A stretch of DNA of 64,000 nucleotides from Polytrichum commune. Lineage: Eukaryota > Streptophyta > Polytrichopsida > Polytrichales > Polytrichaceae. Below are positions 38,571-50,880 of this stretch, piece by piece. The stretch spans positions 47,206,758 through 47,270,757 of the forward strand of contig OX485805.1 in NCBI GenBank assembly GCA_950295325.1, read 5' to 3'. Under the pieces are notes generated by a model. That model was not told the origin of the DNA, did not search any database, and worked only from the letters and a program-made list of their open reading frames with translations. The position numbers were made by a program, and so were the translations under genes. Each line of letters begins with the position of its first letter. The stretch's first letter is position 1.

Positions 38571-39190
38571 GTTTGACATGGAAGATGCTATGATATTAAA
38601 CAAGTCTGTTGTGGAACGTGGATTACATTGTGGGCAAGTTTATAAGGTCAGTGATGCTAGAGTCACAACTTACATACATGTTGTCAAATTTTAACTATCT
38701 GGCTGGTTGTGCAAGGATTTTTGTGTGTTGATGATTTGTACATGTGGTTGCAGTCAGAGACCATTGATTTGACTCTAATCCGACAAAGAGGAGATGGCAT
38801 CATAAGTATGTTTGGCAAGGCAGGTGAATCGACTAGTAAATTTAAGGAACATGCGGATTCGAAAGAGAAGTTCATTGACAGGGATGGTCTTCCTTATGTA
38901 GGCCAGGTATTTTGACCGCCTCCTGCCCTGAAGTTGTGATTCTTTGACAACTGTGAATGCTGTGAATACTGAAGATGTATTGCTGGGATATGAATGGAAT
39001 GAAAACCTATGTGTTTGCTCAATGTTTTGTGCAGGTGTTGGCTGATGGTGATCCATATTGTTCTGTTGTGAACACTATGTTTGGGTTTGTGAAAACATCT
39101 AAATTGAAAGGTTCTGAAGCTGCAATTGTTGATTATGTCTCTACCATCAGCACAGGCCCTAAAGAGCCCCTTCAGAAAATACAGTGGTAG
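38571..39190 (+). pseudogene. RPA2: RNA polymerase I second-largest subunit (RPA2) gene fragment, captured
   Basis: Three exons: 38571-38646, 38754-38906 and 39034-39190. They read DMEDAMILNKSVVERGLHCG, then SETIDLT and DGLPYVGQ, then GDPYCSVVN, KLKGSEAAIVDYVS and PLQK. DMEDAMILNKS.VERG is the conserved catalytic-side motif of all second-largest RNA polymerase subunits; the following KLKGSEAAIVDYV segment fits Pol I rather than II or III. Only about 125 of over 1000 residues are present and the reading stops at TAG 39188 just after PLQK, so it is a captured piece. Splice sites are kept. Confidence 0.8.
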
Positions 39191-39228
39191 ATATTTTGAG
39201 ATGTTATTCAAAAACGCAAAACCGTCTC

Positions 39229-40476
39229 TTAACATAGAGAAAAAGTCTAGCTCACAAATGAAGCTATCTGCACAGCTCCTGAGACAAGGGCAAGAAGCAG
39301 AGGACAAGTTGCATAGCCAGGTGGGCAAACTTTGGCCATTAACCAAGTTGGTGGAACCAGAACCATTGTTCATGGAATTTGAGGTTGAAGAGCTGGAGCA
39401 CCCAGCCACGACTTTGCAAAGAGTCGGGAACTCAGTATCACTGCCAGACATTCATTCTCCAGTGCCTGAGAAGGTACTGGTGGATACCACACTGCCAGTT
39501 GTACTTTCCCCAGTATCTGAGAAGACACTGTCGGATACAAAGAATGCACCGGTAAGAGATGGTTACTACTTTATAGAAAATTGATCAATTGCTGTTGAGA
39601 AATATGGTCTCTGGACTGCACTATTTCTTAAACAACCAGATAATGCATGGTTTGGGGACATTATTTATCTAGAGATGGGCACAACAGTTTGAATTAAGTT
39701 CCTAGAAAACGGAGTGGTGGGTGGAGGTTAAGAGCACCAATTCTGCAATTATATGAGAGTTGTCTGTTTACATTACGAGACCAAATTTTCCCTTTGTTGC
39801 TAAGGATTTTTTTTTTTTTTTTTCTTTTGAGTCTTCTTGATGTACAGAAGGAGATGCTAAGAATCTTAGTTCGTCCTAACATGCAAACGTTACTGTTTTG
39901 AGGAGCACATTAGTCTTTTAAGAATTTTGCTTCAGCCAAAATCTTTATAGAGTGTTGACCAAGAATCTTTTGTAGTGAAAATTGTCAAGAGTTGGAGGCT
40001 AGAGTGTGGCGATGAATTCTACATGAAATTTGTTGCAGGATTTAAATGCCAATGATCAGGTTCGCAGCTTTGGAAGGCATGGTCTGATGGGGAAAGTCTA
40101 ATGTGGGGGTTGGATCTGGATGTTGTAGGTGACCAAATCTTTCTCTATGCGATGATGAAGTAATCTAGTTGAAGAGTCTAGATTGAAATCACTCTTGGAG
40201 GGTTCACAGCTTTCTGATTGGCTTCACTGCAGGCAAGAATAGGAGGCCTGGCTGTTCTTCAGACTGTTGCATGGCAGCCAGTTCGTCTCTTGAGAAGATA
40301 TCTTCTGATTACAAGGTGCAACCACCCTCTGTAAATATTGGGAAATATACAGAGGCAACTGTTGGACTTTTCAAATCACCAGCATGTGTAGAAAAGGAAT
40401 GCTCCTCAACTGAAGAGGTTGATTCCACTCAATCTTTACTTGAAGCAACTCGTGGTAAAGTTGGTGCTCTTAAGCA
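39229..40476 (+). pseudogene. Unidentified exon-like fragments
   Basis: 39229-39552 is an exon-like stretch (KLSAQLLRQGQEAEDKLHSQ, then VGKLWPLTKL and a Val/Pro/Ser-rich part with two VSEK-type repeats) followed by GTAAGA. 40271-40476 (SSDYKVQPPSVNIGKYTEAT, LLEATRGKVGALKQ) is followed by GTGGGT. Neither family was recognised. They may come from one captured gene. The rest to 41003 shows nothing. Confidence 0.35.
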
Positions 40477-41003
40477 GGTGGGTTGCTCTTGCTTTTTTAA
40501 TCTGAATTGTTGGCAGAGTTGGATCCTGATGTACCTTCTGGTCATGAAGAAGGCACCATTGGTGGAAATTTGGACGAGAATCACTGCATAGAAAGATGAA
40601 GGCAACACCTTTTTTCCTTCACAATGAAGCAACTCACTGGCCTTTGTAGCGCCTGAATGGTTTGCAGATAACAGCTTCAGAGATCTGTTGTTCTTGGCAT
40701 TGAAATCTGTCCTTAGCGGGATTATCTTGCTTATGTGTTATTCTTTTAGGATTGTCTTCCAACGGATGGCTACCAATGTGCAGATTCTAAGTGTTGGTGT
40801 TAGTTGTGAATAACCTGTAAGATAGCAATTAAGATATTCTATGCTCCTTCATGGAGGTGTCTATATACATGTACCTACTCACGATTTGGAGCAAGTTATA
40901 TTGTGCGGGTGTTGCTAAGTGATCCACATGTGGCAATTCCCATACTCCCCAACAGAGAGATCATGAATATGGCCTCCCAGTATTTGTAGGTGCTTGATAG
41001 GGC

Positions 41004-41110
41004 CACTACTAGAAAGTTCAAGGGTTAATGTCTCAAATAATGTCTCAAACAATGTCTCCGCATTGTGCCTCCATAAATGTCTTGGGAGGAGTCAAAAAGC
41101 GGTTCATTCC
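41004..41110. repeat. CACTA left terminal repeats with AATGTCTC array
   Basis: After CACTACTAGAAAG the motif AATGTCT(C/T) occurs four times within about 90 bp. The right end (55445-55584) has six or more copies of AATGTCTC or its complement GAGACATT. Such arrays bind the element's own DNA-binding protein in known CACTA elements. Confidence 0.8.
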
Positions 41111-41475
41111 ATGCTTTGGTGTTGTTACTAGTGGGGACAAAAAGCAAATTGAGGACGATGTGGAAGGGCCCACCCAATCTTCCACCCTATCTCCCTCCTT
41201 TTAATCTTTAGAAGCACCTCCAATTTAATTTCACTTTTTTCTACCTAGACCTTTCCCTACCTTTTTGCACTTTACTCATTTGTCCATTGTGGCACATTTG
41301 ATAAGTCATGGGCCAAACAACTCACCGAGCATATCAAAGCAACCAATCGGCTTGTGGATGCCTACAATGAACTTCAAACTCATCTCCCTTTGTTAGCGGT
41401 TGTGGATGATTATTGCATATCGAATTCATCCATCCATCCCCATGTTAACCCTACACATTGAACACACACCCATCT

Positions 41476-41595
41476 TGTTTTACTCCTTCACATCCAATTA
41501 AATAACGCCCATGTTAATGACATGTAAGGATTCATCTACAAAGTAAATGGGATTGTTTTGCCTATTTTTAGTCTTGAAGAAAATAGACCGGTAAA
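41476..41595 (+). repeat. 120-bp segment repeated at 45866-45975
   Basis: TTTTACTCCTTCACATCCAA, then TAACGCCCATGTT and TTTTGCCTATTTTTAGT occur in the same order at both places with some change. One lies between the TNP2 gene and the left end, the other in a TNP2 intron. Confidence 0.75.
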
Positions 41596-41689
41596 CATGA
41601 TTTGGATTCAAAAGAAGGTAAACAAGCTTGGATTCGATATTCATATATGTAGAAGCGGATTAAAACTTAGGGGTGAATGGATATTCGTC

Positions 41690-42000
41690 TACACTAAATA
41701 CGTCTATTAGTGTTGGAAACACTAATAGTCGATGGAAACGCTAAATGTGAATTGTCTTCATAGTGTAAGAACACTAAATCACAACTCTAACACTATTTGT
41801 ACCAATTAGTAACTTTGAATATTTACAAAAGCGCATTTAGTGTTAGATGACATTTTTTGTAGATCTTCAAATGAAGAATTGGTACAAATAGTGTTAGAGT
41901 TGACATTTAGTGTTCTAACATTATGAGTACTTTCAAGTGACATGTAGTGTTTTGGGTAACTATTGGCTCTAACACTAATCTTCATCTAACACTAATCTAC
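41690..42000. repeat. Second subterminal motif array (TTAGTGTT)
   Basis: About fifteen copies of TTAGTGTT or AACACTAA in both directions lie within 310 bp, with inverted pairs such as GGTACAAATAGTGTTAGAGTT (41880s) against AACTCTAACACTATTTGTACC (41780s), here described by their outer bases only. It resembles a binding-site array or a small foldback element. Confidence 0.7.
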
Positions 42001-42492
42001 CTATTTAGTTTAGTTACGATTTTCAGAAGTAAATATTAGGAACCCAAGGTCTGCGTACATATATATTGTGTGTGTAGGGTAATAATAGAAAATCGGATGC
42101 AAATGAAACCAGTAGAAAACGAGACACCTAGGTTTTTATCTGGTCTCTAAAAAAAGTGGATGGGTTTGAAATTCTGCCGTGACTAGAAATAGGCAAAATG
42201 TTTTTGGAAAGTGTGCTGAACCTTCCTCGACCCTAAAACCAAAGGTCTATTTGAATTTGATGAGAGGAAGGTTCTGCAAACTTTAAAATAACATTCTGTT
42301 ACCCTACATGTTACATTTCCAGTCACTTGACAGTCAGACAGAAGTATAGACATTTACCGTAGGTTACTAGTTGCTTAGGCAGAAAATAATACATAACAAA
42401 TATGACTAAAAATTCTGGAAATTCTTGACTTTGTTTGCCTAAAATAAATAAAATTAAAATTGGGTTGCCCAATATGAGATATAGATGACCTG

Positions 42493-45400
42493 TTAGTTGC
42501 TTATGTCAGAATCTTCTCGTTCAATGGAATCACCATCGCTCCTCTCTGAATTGTCGCTACTAGCCGCCTCCAATTCCCTCATAGTGTCTGCCAAATTCTC
42601 CTCCAAAAATGCCTCGTTCATAGTAATTGCTACCACCACTTCATCTGGAACCGGTTCTGTAGGTGAATTCCTCACAGCATGAATTAGGGGTTCGGAATTT
42701 GAACCTCCCGCCAACTCTCTTATTTGGCTTTCCACTAATGGTTCATTTAGAACCAAACCAGGAATCGTTGTTGCCTCCATGTAGCTTCGTCCTTCCACAT
42801 CAACAACATAGCTCCAATCCTCATCCTCACTATCTTGGTGGTAAAACATTTGTGTGATTGTATCTGCGCTAACCCAAGGCTCCCGATTACCTAAATTTAA
42901 CCGAGTTTTGATTTTCATGAACCCACATTCATCCTCTTTTTGGATAACACGGTTATGTGATCCAACAATAGTATTGTACCACTTCCCCCTAAACAAAACT
43001 TCTTTCCGTTGAGATGACAATTGAACCTCCACTATTTCTTCCAAAACTCCATAGTATTGGAGTTTAGCTCGTTGGCTACGGGGATCATTTTTCCTAGATA
43101 CACAATCTATGTAGCTAGGAGTAGCAATGCCTGAATCTGTTGTAACGGGCGCATTTTCATCTGCCGAATCTATTCTGTAATATCGTCCATTGATTGTGCA
43201 AGATTTATAGTAGTATGCGGCTTGGCTATGGCCGTTCACTATTTCTTGTACTTCAGAAGACAATGGTTCATTTCCAACTAACCCCAAAAATACTTGTTCT
43301 TGAACCCATTCCAAAAATGATTTCAACGGTTTCACCTTTTCCCTTGCCCATCTTGCTCTCTCCTTTCGGTATTTAATCTCCCATACACCCATGCAGGGCT
43401 CATTGAACAAAAGATACTCATGAATCTGCATTCCCATAATGTATCCATATCAAACAATCATAATCTGAAGTCATATTGCGATTGGGTACAAATGCATAAG
43501 CTATGAAGTATGTTACATATAAATATAGTAAAACATTGGCAGCTGCATTAACAAAGTTTTTGGGAGTGTTTGTTTACCTGTTTGTGAGTGTCGTTATCCA
43601 ACTTTTTCTTTGTGCGTGTTTTGGGCAAAATCACTTTGTTTGGCTTTGGCATCATGTCTTCAATCCAAATTTGTCTCCCGGTGGGATTGATCCTCGTGAG
43701 CATTTCTCCAAAATAAAACAATGACTCTTGGGCCAAGTATCCTTCACTCATGCTACCCTCAGGATGGTTTTTTTGCCGGACCATTGATTTCAAAGTTTTC
43801 ATATACCTCTCGAGGAAATACAACCATCTGCTATGCACTGGACCTCTTAGCTCCACCTCTTCAGGAAGATGTACCAACAAGTGAGGCATAATATCGAAAA
43901 AATGTGGTGGCATACATGTCTCAAACAAACACATGATCTCTGCAATCTCTACCTTCCAAAATGGAATCTCCTCGGTAACTATGCTTTTTCCACAAATCCA
44001 TCTCAAAAATGTAGCAAGCCTGTAGATGCCTTCTCTGATTTCCCTAGACAACGTACCCCAAATGGCAATAGGTAAAATGAATTGTAGGAGGACATGATAG
44101 TCGTGAGACTTCATGCCAGATAACTTGTAATCCGAAGTCACTCTGTTAGCAAGATTTGAAACAAAACCTGTGGGTGTTTTGATCGAGGATATTCGCTTAA
44201 AAAACTTTTTCCATGTCCTCACGGCTCCATACCCAATACGCTCTATGGAATGACCCATCATTTCGGGGATGGTAATTCACTAACTTATTTTCAGCTTGCA
44301 ATTATTTTCTTACTGCCAATCGATCAGCCCTTGTCCCCTTTGCGTTGGAAAAAATCTTCATTATTGTTTCCACAACATTTTTTTCTATGTGCATGCAATC
44401 ATGCAAGTGGCGTATGAGAAGATCCTGCACATTTACCCACAAACTTAAGACTCAATATAATTGAAAATATCAAAAGGTTGAAGGGAATATAAATAGTTGA
44501 AAAATACATTTCTATGTACAATTTTCATAGCTTTTGGGTGCTTGGTCTAGATAAATACCTTCCAATAAGGTAGAGTGAACAAGGCTGACAATCTTTTCAT
44601 CCCTCTTCTATCTTTTGGCATGTTTGTTTCTCGAATTTGTCTCCAACGCCGTATCCAATAATGTCCATCAGGTCTCACAGGAATTGGATTGTTATTTAAA
44701 TGACCTCCGAACTTCCTCTTAAAGTATGGTTTCCTCCATTTGTGTGCAAGTGGCAAGAATTGTCTAAATGATGGATAAATAGTTTTTTTCAAATGCGGAC
44801 TCACTATAAAGGTTAGATTGTCCGCACACACATTGCATGCTCTTTTACCCCGAGTAACCAAACCAGACACGACACCCAAACCTGCACTTCACCAACTATG
44901 ACTTAGATGATTTAAAATTTAAAATATAAAAGCAAATACAAAGCATGAAATTAGGAACACTTAATTCAATCACAGTGCACAACAGATTTATTTGTTATTT
45001 GCAGAAGCTTGTGTTTGTTTGGCGCAACATAAATTTACACTATCAAGCCTCGCTAGATTATGAAGTCTGTTAATCTTGCCAACTAAAGGCATGATGAAAT
45101 GATCCCCTGTTTTGGAATCATGAACATTTTCAGAGCAAAATACAGAATTGGAATGGAGACCTATGTATGGGAAGAACCAGCAGTTAGTTGCATATGAACC
45201 GGTTGATGTTCAGGACTTCGGGAGAATTACCAGGATCTTTAGAGAAATCTTTGGTATATATCTCAAGGTTAAAATAGTAAAACAGGAATATTAGAACAAG
45301 TGACTGGTTTAGGGTTTAGACTCACTAGGATCTCAATCGACTACCGGTATGCTCAAAAACTGGGTGGGGACTGATTGAGACTGGACTTTTTCTTAGGACA

Positions 45401-48086
45401 AATACGAACGTCCCAGATTCATACCGAATTCATCCATCTATCCATGGAATAGAGACCTATGTACTGATTGAGACTTCCGGTGCACTGATTGAGACTGGAC
45501 GTTTTCTTAGGACAAATACGAACGTCCCAGACTTGCACCGAATTCATCCATCCATCCATCCAGGGAATGGAGACCTATCTATTGGAAGAACCAGCGGTTA
45601 GTTGCATATGAACCGGTTGATGTTCACGACTTCGGGAGAATTACCAGGAACTTTAGAGAAATTTATGGTATATATCTCAAATTAATATAGTAAAACAGGA
45701 ATATTTGAACATGTAACTGGTTTAGGTCAGAATCACTAGGATCTCAATCGACTATGCTCAAAAACTTCCTGGGCACTGATTGAGACTGGACTTTTTCCTG
45801 GGACAAATACGAACGTCCCATATTCATGTCGAATTTATCCATCTATCCCCCTGTAAATTCATTGTGTTTTACTCCTTCACATCCAATTAACTAACGCCCA
45901 TGTTCATTGGATGTAATGATTCATCCACGAAGTAGATGAGATTTTGCCTATTTTTAGTACTCTTGAAAATAGACCGCAATCGAATCCTTCCATTTTATTG
46001 ATAGATCAAATTAATACCTAGTTGTCTCTGGTCCATTTGCATCCGACGACTATCATTACCCTACACACTAAATATATCTATATACAGACCTTTTCATAAT
46101 ATTAGTTGAGGTATACAGGTTTTAAGCCACCATTTCCTAATTGTGCATATTAGAATAGTCAAAGAAAAGTAAATCAATAAATAACATACCTGGAAAATCC
46201 GTCATAGTCCACAACAAAATTGCCTTCAAATTGAATAGCTCTTTGCGGTGTGCGTCATAAGTGTTGGGAACTCCATTCCACAATAACTTGAGTTCATCAA
46301 TTAAGGGGCCCATGAAAACGTCAATATTTTTCACTTGTTTTGGACCTGCGCATTCAATTTCCAAATTTAACTCACAATTACACTTAATTAAAAAGAAGTC
46401 TTAATGTAAGGCAACGCCATCAATAAGTGTGTGAGTTAATGTGTGTTCGTGCGCGTGCGCAATACCTGGTACTATTGTTGACAATAAAATGAAACAAGTC
46501 CTTATAGCAAGAAATGGTGGCAGGTTGTACAACACAAGGGTGATTGGCCATGTTGAATGGTTAGTTCGTTGTTGCCCGAAAGGATTCACCCCATCTGTTG
46601 ACAAACCAAGCCTTACATTTCTTGGGGACGAACCAAACTTTGGCCATGTTGTGTCAACATGCCTCCAAGCACATCCATCTTGAGGTCTGTTCATTATCCC
46701 TGTTTTGCTTTTATTTGCAGCGTGCCACACCATAAGTTTGGAAAGTGTGGGACTACGGAATATGGCTTGAAGGCGTGGTATCAAAGGGAAATAAATCATT
46801 TTCTGCAACAACAAATATAATTATTTAGCAGTTGTGGGTTTATCATGACATTTGCACATCACATTTAATAAGTAAATTGAGAACTGTAATATTATTGGTA
46901 AATGAATAAATAAATTACTATAAACAAATGAAGAAATGAAATTACATACGATTGTTGGTCTATTGGGGTCGGTGACTTACTTTCCTGGGCACTTGAACTC
47001 CTTTTGTGTCTTGTCTATATCTCCTTTCTTTGCATATTGGGCAATGATCCCGCATCTTGTATTTACCGTAGTAAAGAATACAATCTCTAGGGCAACAATG
47101 AATGTGAGTAAAGCCCAAACCCACTGCCCTCATGAATTTCCTTAATTCAGCGTGACTTTTAGGCAATATGGGGTTAAGATGCTTAGGTAAGAAAAAATTG
47201 GATATCATTGACAGCATTGATGAGATGGCAACATTGGATATATTGAAGTTCACTTGAAATTGTAGAATCAAGACAAGAGCTTTCAACATGCAAGTCGGGG
47301 AACCATCGTAAATTGGCACTTGGGATTGCTCATGTAGAAAACGGTCACCTTCAGTAGGGGGGGTGGCTATAGGGTCGGCACCAATATTGTTGCCACCGGT
47401 TGTTGTGGTGTGGTCAGGAATATTGGTTTCCATAAAATCTTCCAAGATTTGAGGAAGAGGATCATCATCGTCATATTGCCCATTAAGGACATCGTCTATT
47501 GAGTGACCTTCCTCGTCTGAGAACATCGAATTCATAAAAACATCGGCTGATTCATTTGGGCGAGCACCCGTAAGTTCTTCAAGATATCCCGGAAGACCAT
47601 CCGGGAATGCATCAGGATTCTACACAGAAAATGAACACTTCATGTAGTAACTTTTAAGTCTAACAAATACATTTTTCAATCTAAAAATGTAAATTTTATA
47701 ATGTAAAGAATTTAATGACATCATTCAATAATTGCATATAAACCGGGTTTGAAATTGCATACCAATTGGGCTGGAGCCATCCCATGGTTGGAGAGATGAT
47801 CTTCTAACTCTTGCAAAGTCAAATATGATGGCATACCAACAGTAGATGCACACAACTTGCATGGACACAAATAGGTCCGATCTCTTGATGGGGGAGAAGG
47901 CATGGAATCCACAAGTTGGGGGTCATTACTTGCAGATGTTCCACCCACATCATGCCCAATGTGCACTAGAGCACGACGCTTGCGACGGTGTCGTCTAGAG
48001 GAGCCAACTTCATCACCTGGAACCCCCACATAATATGGGTCCTCATCTTGTTGCTCCACGTGCAAACTGAGTAATTTCCGAGACAT
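42493..48086 (-). CDS. TNP2: TNP2-type CACTA transposase
   Basis: Exons read on the minus strand: 48086-47768, 47619-46981, 46802-46466, 46345-46190, 44881-44559, about 44430-44280, about 44261-43550 and 43437-42493, with GT-AG borders where checked. The start has the transposase-associated domain (CPCKLCA, LEDHLSNHGM). The next exons carry the Cys-rich CPICKERRY part and the TNP2 core (LGLSTDGVNPFGQ with PKQVKNIDVFMGPLIDEL; RDGHYW-like KWRKPYFKRKFGG). Then follow a MSHD-like SGMKSHDYHVLLQ, DUF4218 (LLVHLPEEVELRGPVHSRWL) and DUF4216 (YYGVLEEIVEV, GFMKIKTRLNLG). All expected domains are present in order. The junction around 44260-44300 was not resolved and may hide one lesion. It acts in the nucleus on the element ends. 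Confidence 0.85.
45155..45855 (-). repeat. ~420-bp tandem duplication in a TNP2 intron
   Basis: The block from GGAGACCTAT through GAACCGGTTGATGTTC, TTCGGGAGAATTACCAGGA, ACTAGGATCTCAATCGACTA and GGACAAATACGAACGTCCCA occurs twice (45155-45560 and 45565-45850). The last motif has an extra partial copy in between. It lies in the 1.25-kb intron between exons 46345-46190 and 44881-44559. Confidence 0.85.
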
Positions 48087-48757
48087 CCCAGCAATTTGTT
48101 ATCTACATACAAAACAATAATAACAACAATACACACACCCATTTTATAAATTGATACCCTAAAACCTCAATTTTATACAAGCACCCAACAAAATGCCTAT
48201 GCCATAATTTTTTGGTTTTATATATTGGCTTATTGGTTGGCATACTGTAATACCATAGCTGCTTTATGTATAAATAATTCCCAAAAACCCATAAAAAATA
48301 GAGATTATGAGCTACTCAAAGGAACAAATTACAAATTATTGGAAAAGAAATGAATCGACGGAAAAGTTGGACTTTTCTCAATTGGACCTTACTAGTTGGG
48401 CTAGAGAAAGGGTTTAGGGTTTAGGTCGCCTTACTGATCAGCGAGACGGGTGCTTGGCAGTGGGGAAGAAGCTCACACGTGGAGCCTGCTGATTGCAAGG
48501 TGGGAGAAGAAGCTGCTGGGCCGGTTGTGTCACACCTCTTCGGGTAGCAAGGTGTGAGTATAGGAATAGTACCGTTGCGATTCTTTGGTCTTCCTTTGCT
48601 TGAGCGGAGCAACCCTACACCAGGTGAGATCCGGTTTTCAAGGGAAGAGTACAAGATTTGAGATTTCTTGTAGATAGAGTATGATAATGCTTCGAGGAAC
48701 TCACAGGAAGGTGACTAAAGTCCTTGCGATTCTTGCAGCTTTCCCAACTGTCTGTCA

Positions 48758-49020
48758 AATGTGAATCCTGAACACCAAACACAGAGAATCTTATAGAAGC
48801 AACTCCACCCAGTAAGCTTCCCTCCACATCATGATGTTTATGTCTTTTGAAACTAAGCTTTCCTATGCTTCCAGGCCACAATTGCATGTTTTGTCATGTG
48901 AATCAGTTGAGTAGCTTCCTTCATAGAGTGGTGAAGATGTTGCTGGAGGATAGGTTAACAATCACATGTGTTTTCATGTGGCTCATTTGGGACAGATTTT
49001 AAAACAACTAGGTCAAGAAG
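48758..49020 (+). repeat. 263-bp direct repeat with 51084-51346
   Basis: From GTGAATCCTGAACACCAAAC to AAAACAACTAGGTCAAGAAG the two copies are nearly identical, about 2.3 kb apart. A weaker second pair lies outside them: 48424-48535 and 51970-52110 share CGAGACGGGTG and GAGCCTGCTGATTGCAAGGT. The pairs flank a different sequence type (49.4-50.9 kb). Confidence 0.85.
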
Positions 49021-49359
49021 TCATGGTAGATGACGGTAGAAGTCAGGGTCAGGCTTGGACCCTAAACCAGATGCTACATAGCAAAATGAAATGATGAATT
49101 TCACACTGTTTCAATGCTCCAATAAGCTGTATGCATCAATTTCATAGCATTGCCCAAACCTGGATTGCTCTTCTGGAGATGGTCAAAATTTTGGTACCTG
49201 GTGTCTTGTAATTGTAATTGTGGATCATGCAGAGGTTGCTGGCATGTCCTTCCAACTGTCTCTCGATGTGAGCCCAAAAGGGTGCCCACATTTAGTCTTA
49301 GACCCTTGAAACGTTAGTTGATGCACTTTGAAGTAGCATGTTACTTCACAAAAATATAA

Positions 49360-50880
49360 AAAGAGTGAAATGTTAGTCTTAGAAGTACCATGTTGTAAGA
49401 GGCTAGGATGTGAGTTGTTATTGTGTTTTTACCTTCGGAAGGATTTGAGTGAATGAGGATAGGTAAGGAGAACTTGGATTGAGTAGTTAGTGAGTAGGCT
49501 AGTACAAATGGATGGAGACAACCAAAGTGACTCAAGAGGCAAGTGCATTCGAATTGGGATGAATGGAGGATCACATGGAGCGCACAAGTGGACCACCTCA
49601 TCATGGCCACTTAATGGGGAAGGCCCAAGGAAGAATGCAAGGTGGAGGATAAGCAAATTCTCAAAGCACCAATCAAATCACGAGTTAAGCATCGTGGTTT
49701 GAATTAAGTGGTGAGCGACGATTTGGGAAAGTAAGGGGAGAAAGTTATGGCGGCGGAAAGCGAAGGAGGCTAAGTTTGGGTTGAAGCATCCCAAGTTTGG
49801 TAAAGTGTGGTAGGTAGAAAGCCAAGGCTAGTTAAATGTTCGAATTAGGATCCTTGTTGATCATTTGAGGGAGGAAGGCTTAGAAGATAGGATTGGCGCC
49901 TACTAAGTAGGAGGAAATCTCAAGGGCTTATCGTGAGCCTTGAGGGTGCTCACCCCCTCAAGCTTACTATATAATCCCTCATTCTTCCCTCACTCATCCT
50001 CTCTTTCCTTTGTGCTCCAAGGCACCCCACGAGTTATAAGTGTGGGTGTGGGAAGCCATATTGGAACACATGTGTGTGCTTAGTTTTTAGTTTGAGAGCC
50101 AAGGCTTGTTAGCCTTGAAGAGGGCTTGACCTCTTGGTAGAATTAGTGTTGACGTGAAGGATTTTAAAGTTAATTCATGATTCCAATTTGTGGTACTTTA
50201 AGTTCATGTTTTGAATACACGTGGTTGCAAGTTCCATGTTTAAGAGTTGAGCACTTGATGTTGTGATGAGTGCAAAAATATACTTGTGTGGATTAGTTAG
50301 TCTTAGTGAAGTTAGGAAATTCTCTCTCCCCCTCTCCTCTCTAGGATTTTAGGATTTTAGGATTAGAGAAGAATTGTGTGATTAGAAAGGGGTTGTTAGT
50401 AGAATTAGGGAAATTAGGTAGGAAGATTAGTTAAGGGCTTGAATAATTAGTGAGGTAGTTGGGGATTACAACTACAAAGTTGTGGGTTTATGAAGGAGCT
50501 GGGTTTGTTTAGTTAGAAAGTAAAGAGCTGGGTTTATAAAGGACCTGGGTTTGTTTAGTTAGAAGCTAAGGAGCTGGGTTCATGAAGGAGCTGGGTTTAT
50601 GAAGGAGCTGGGTTTGTTTAGTTAGAAGCTAAGAAGCTGGGTTTATGAAGGAGCTGGGTTTATGAAGGAGCTAGGTTTATGTAATTAGAAAGTAAAGAGA
50701 TGGGTTCATGAAGGAGCTTAGTAGATAGCCTACCTAATTAGCTCATAGACAAGTAGTTAGTTATATTATGCTAGTTAGTGTTATGTGTGGCTTTCACAAG
50801 TAAATGTATTTGAGATTGACTATAGAGAATAGTGTTTTTTTTAACACTTGCATCCTCTCTTTAAAAATAAACCACGTGCA
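49360..50880. other. Unclassified stretch with C-rich and tandem-repeat parts
   Basis: Promoter- or LTR-like sequence (pyrimidine run near 49960-50010, AGTGCA-rich part) without clear ends. A short gag-like start after 50892 is not supported by any motif. It may be a retrotransposon piece that inserted between the direct repeats. Confidence 0.35.
50480..50720 (+). repeat. Minisatellite GAGCTGGGTTTATGAAG, ~10 copies
   Basis: A roughly 18-bp unit (AGCTGGGTTYATGAAGG) alternates with TTTGTTTAGTTAGAAGCTAA, giving a higher-order period near 65-80 bp. Confidence 0.9.
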
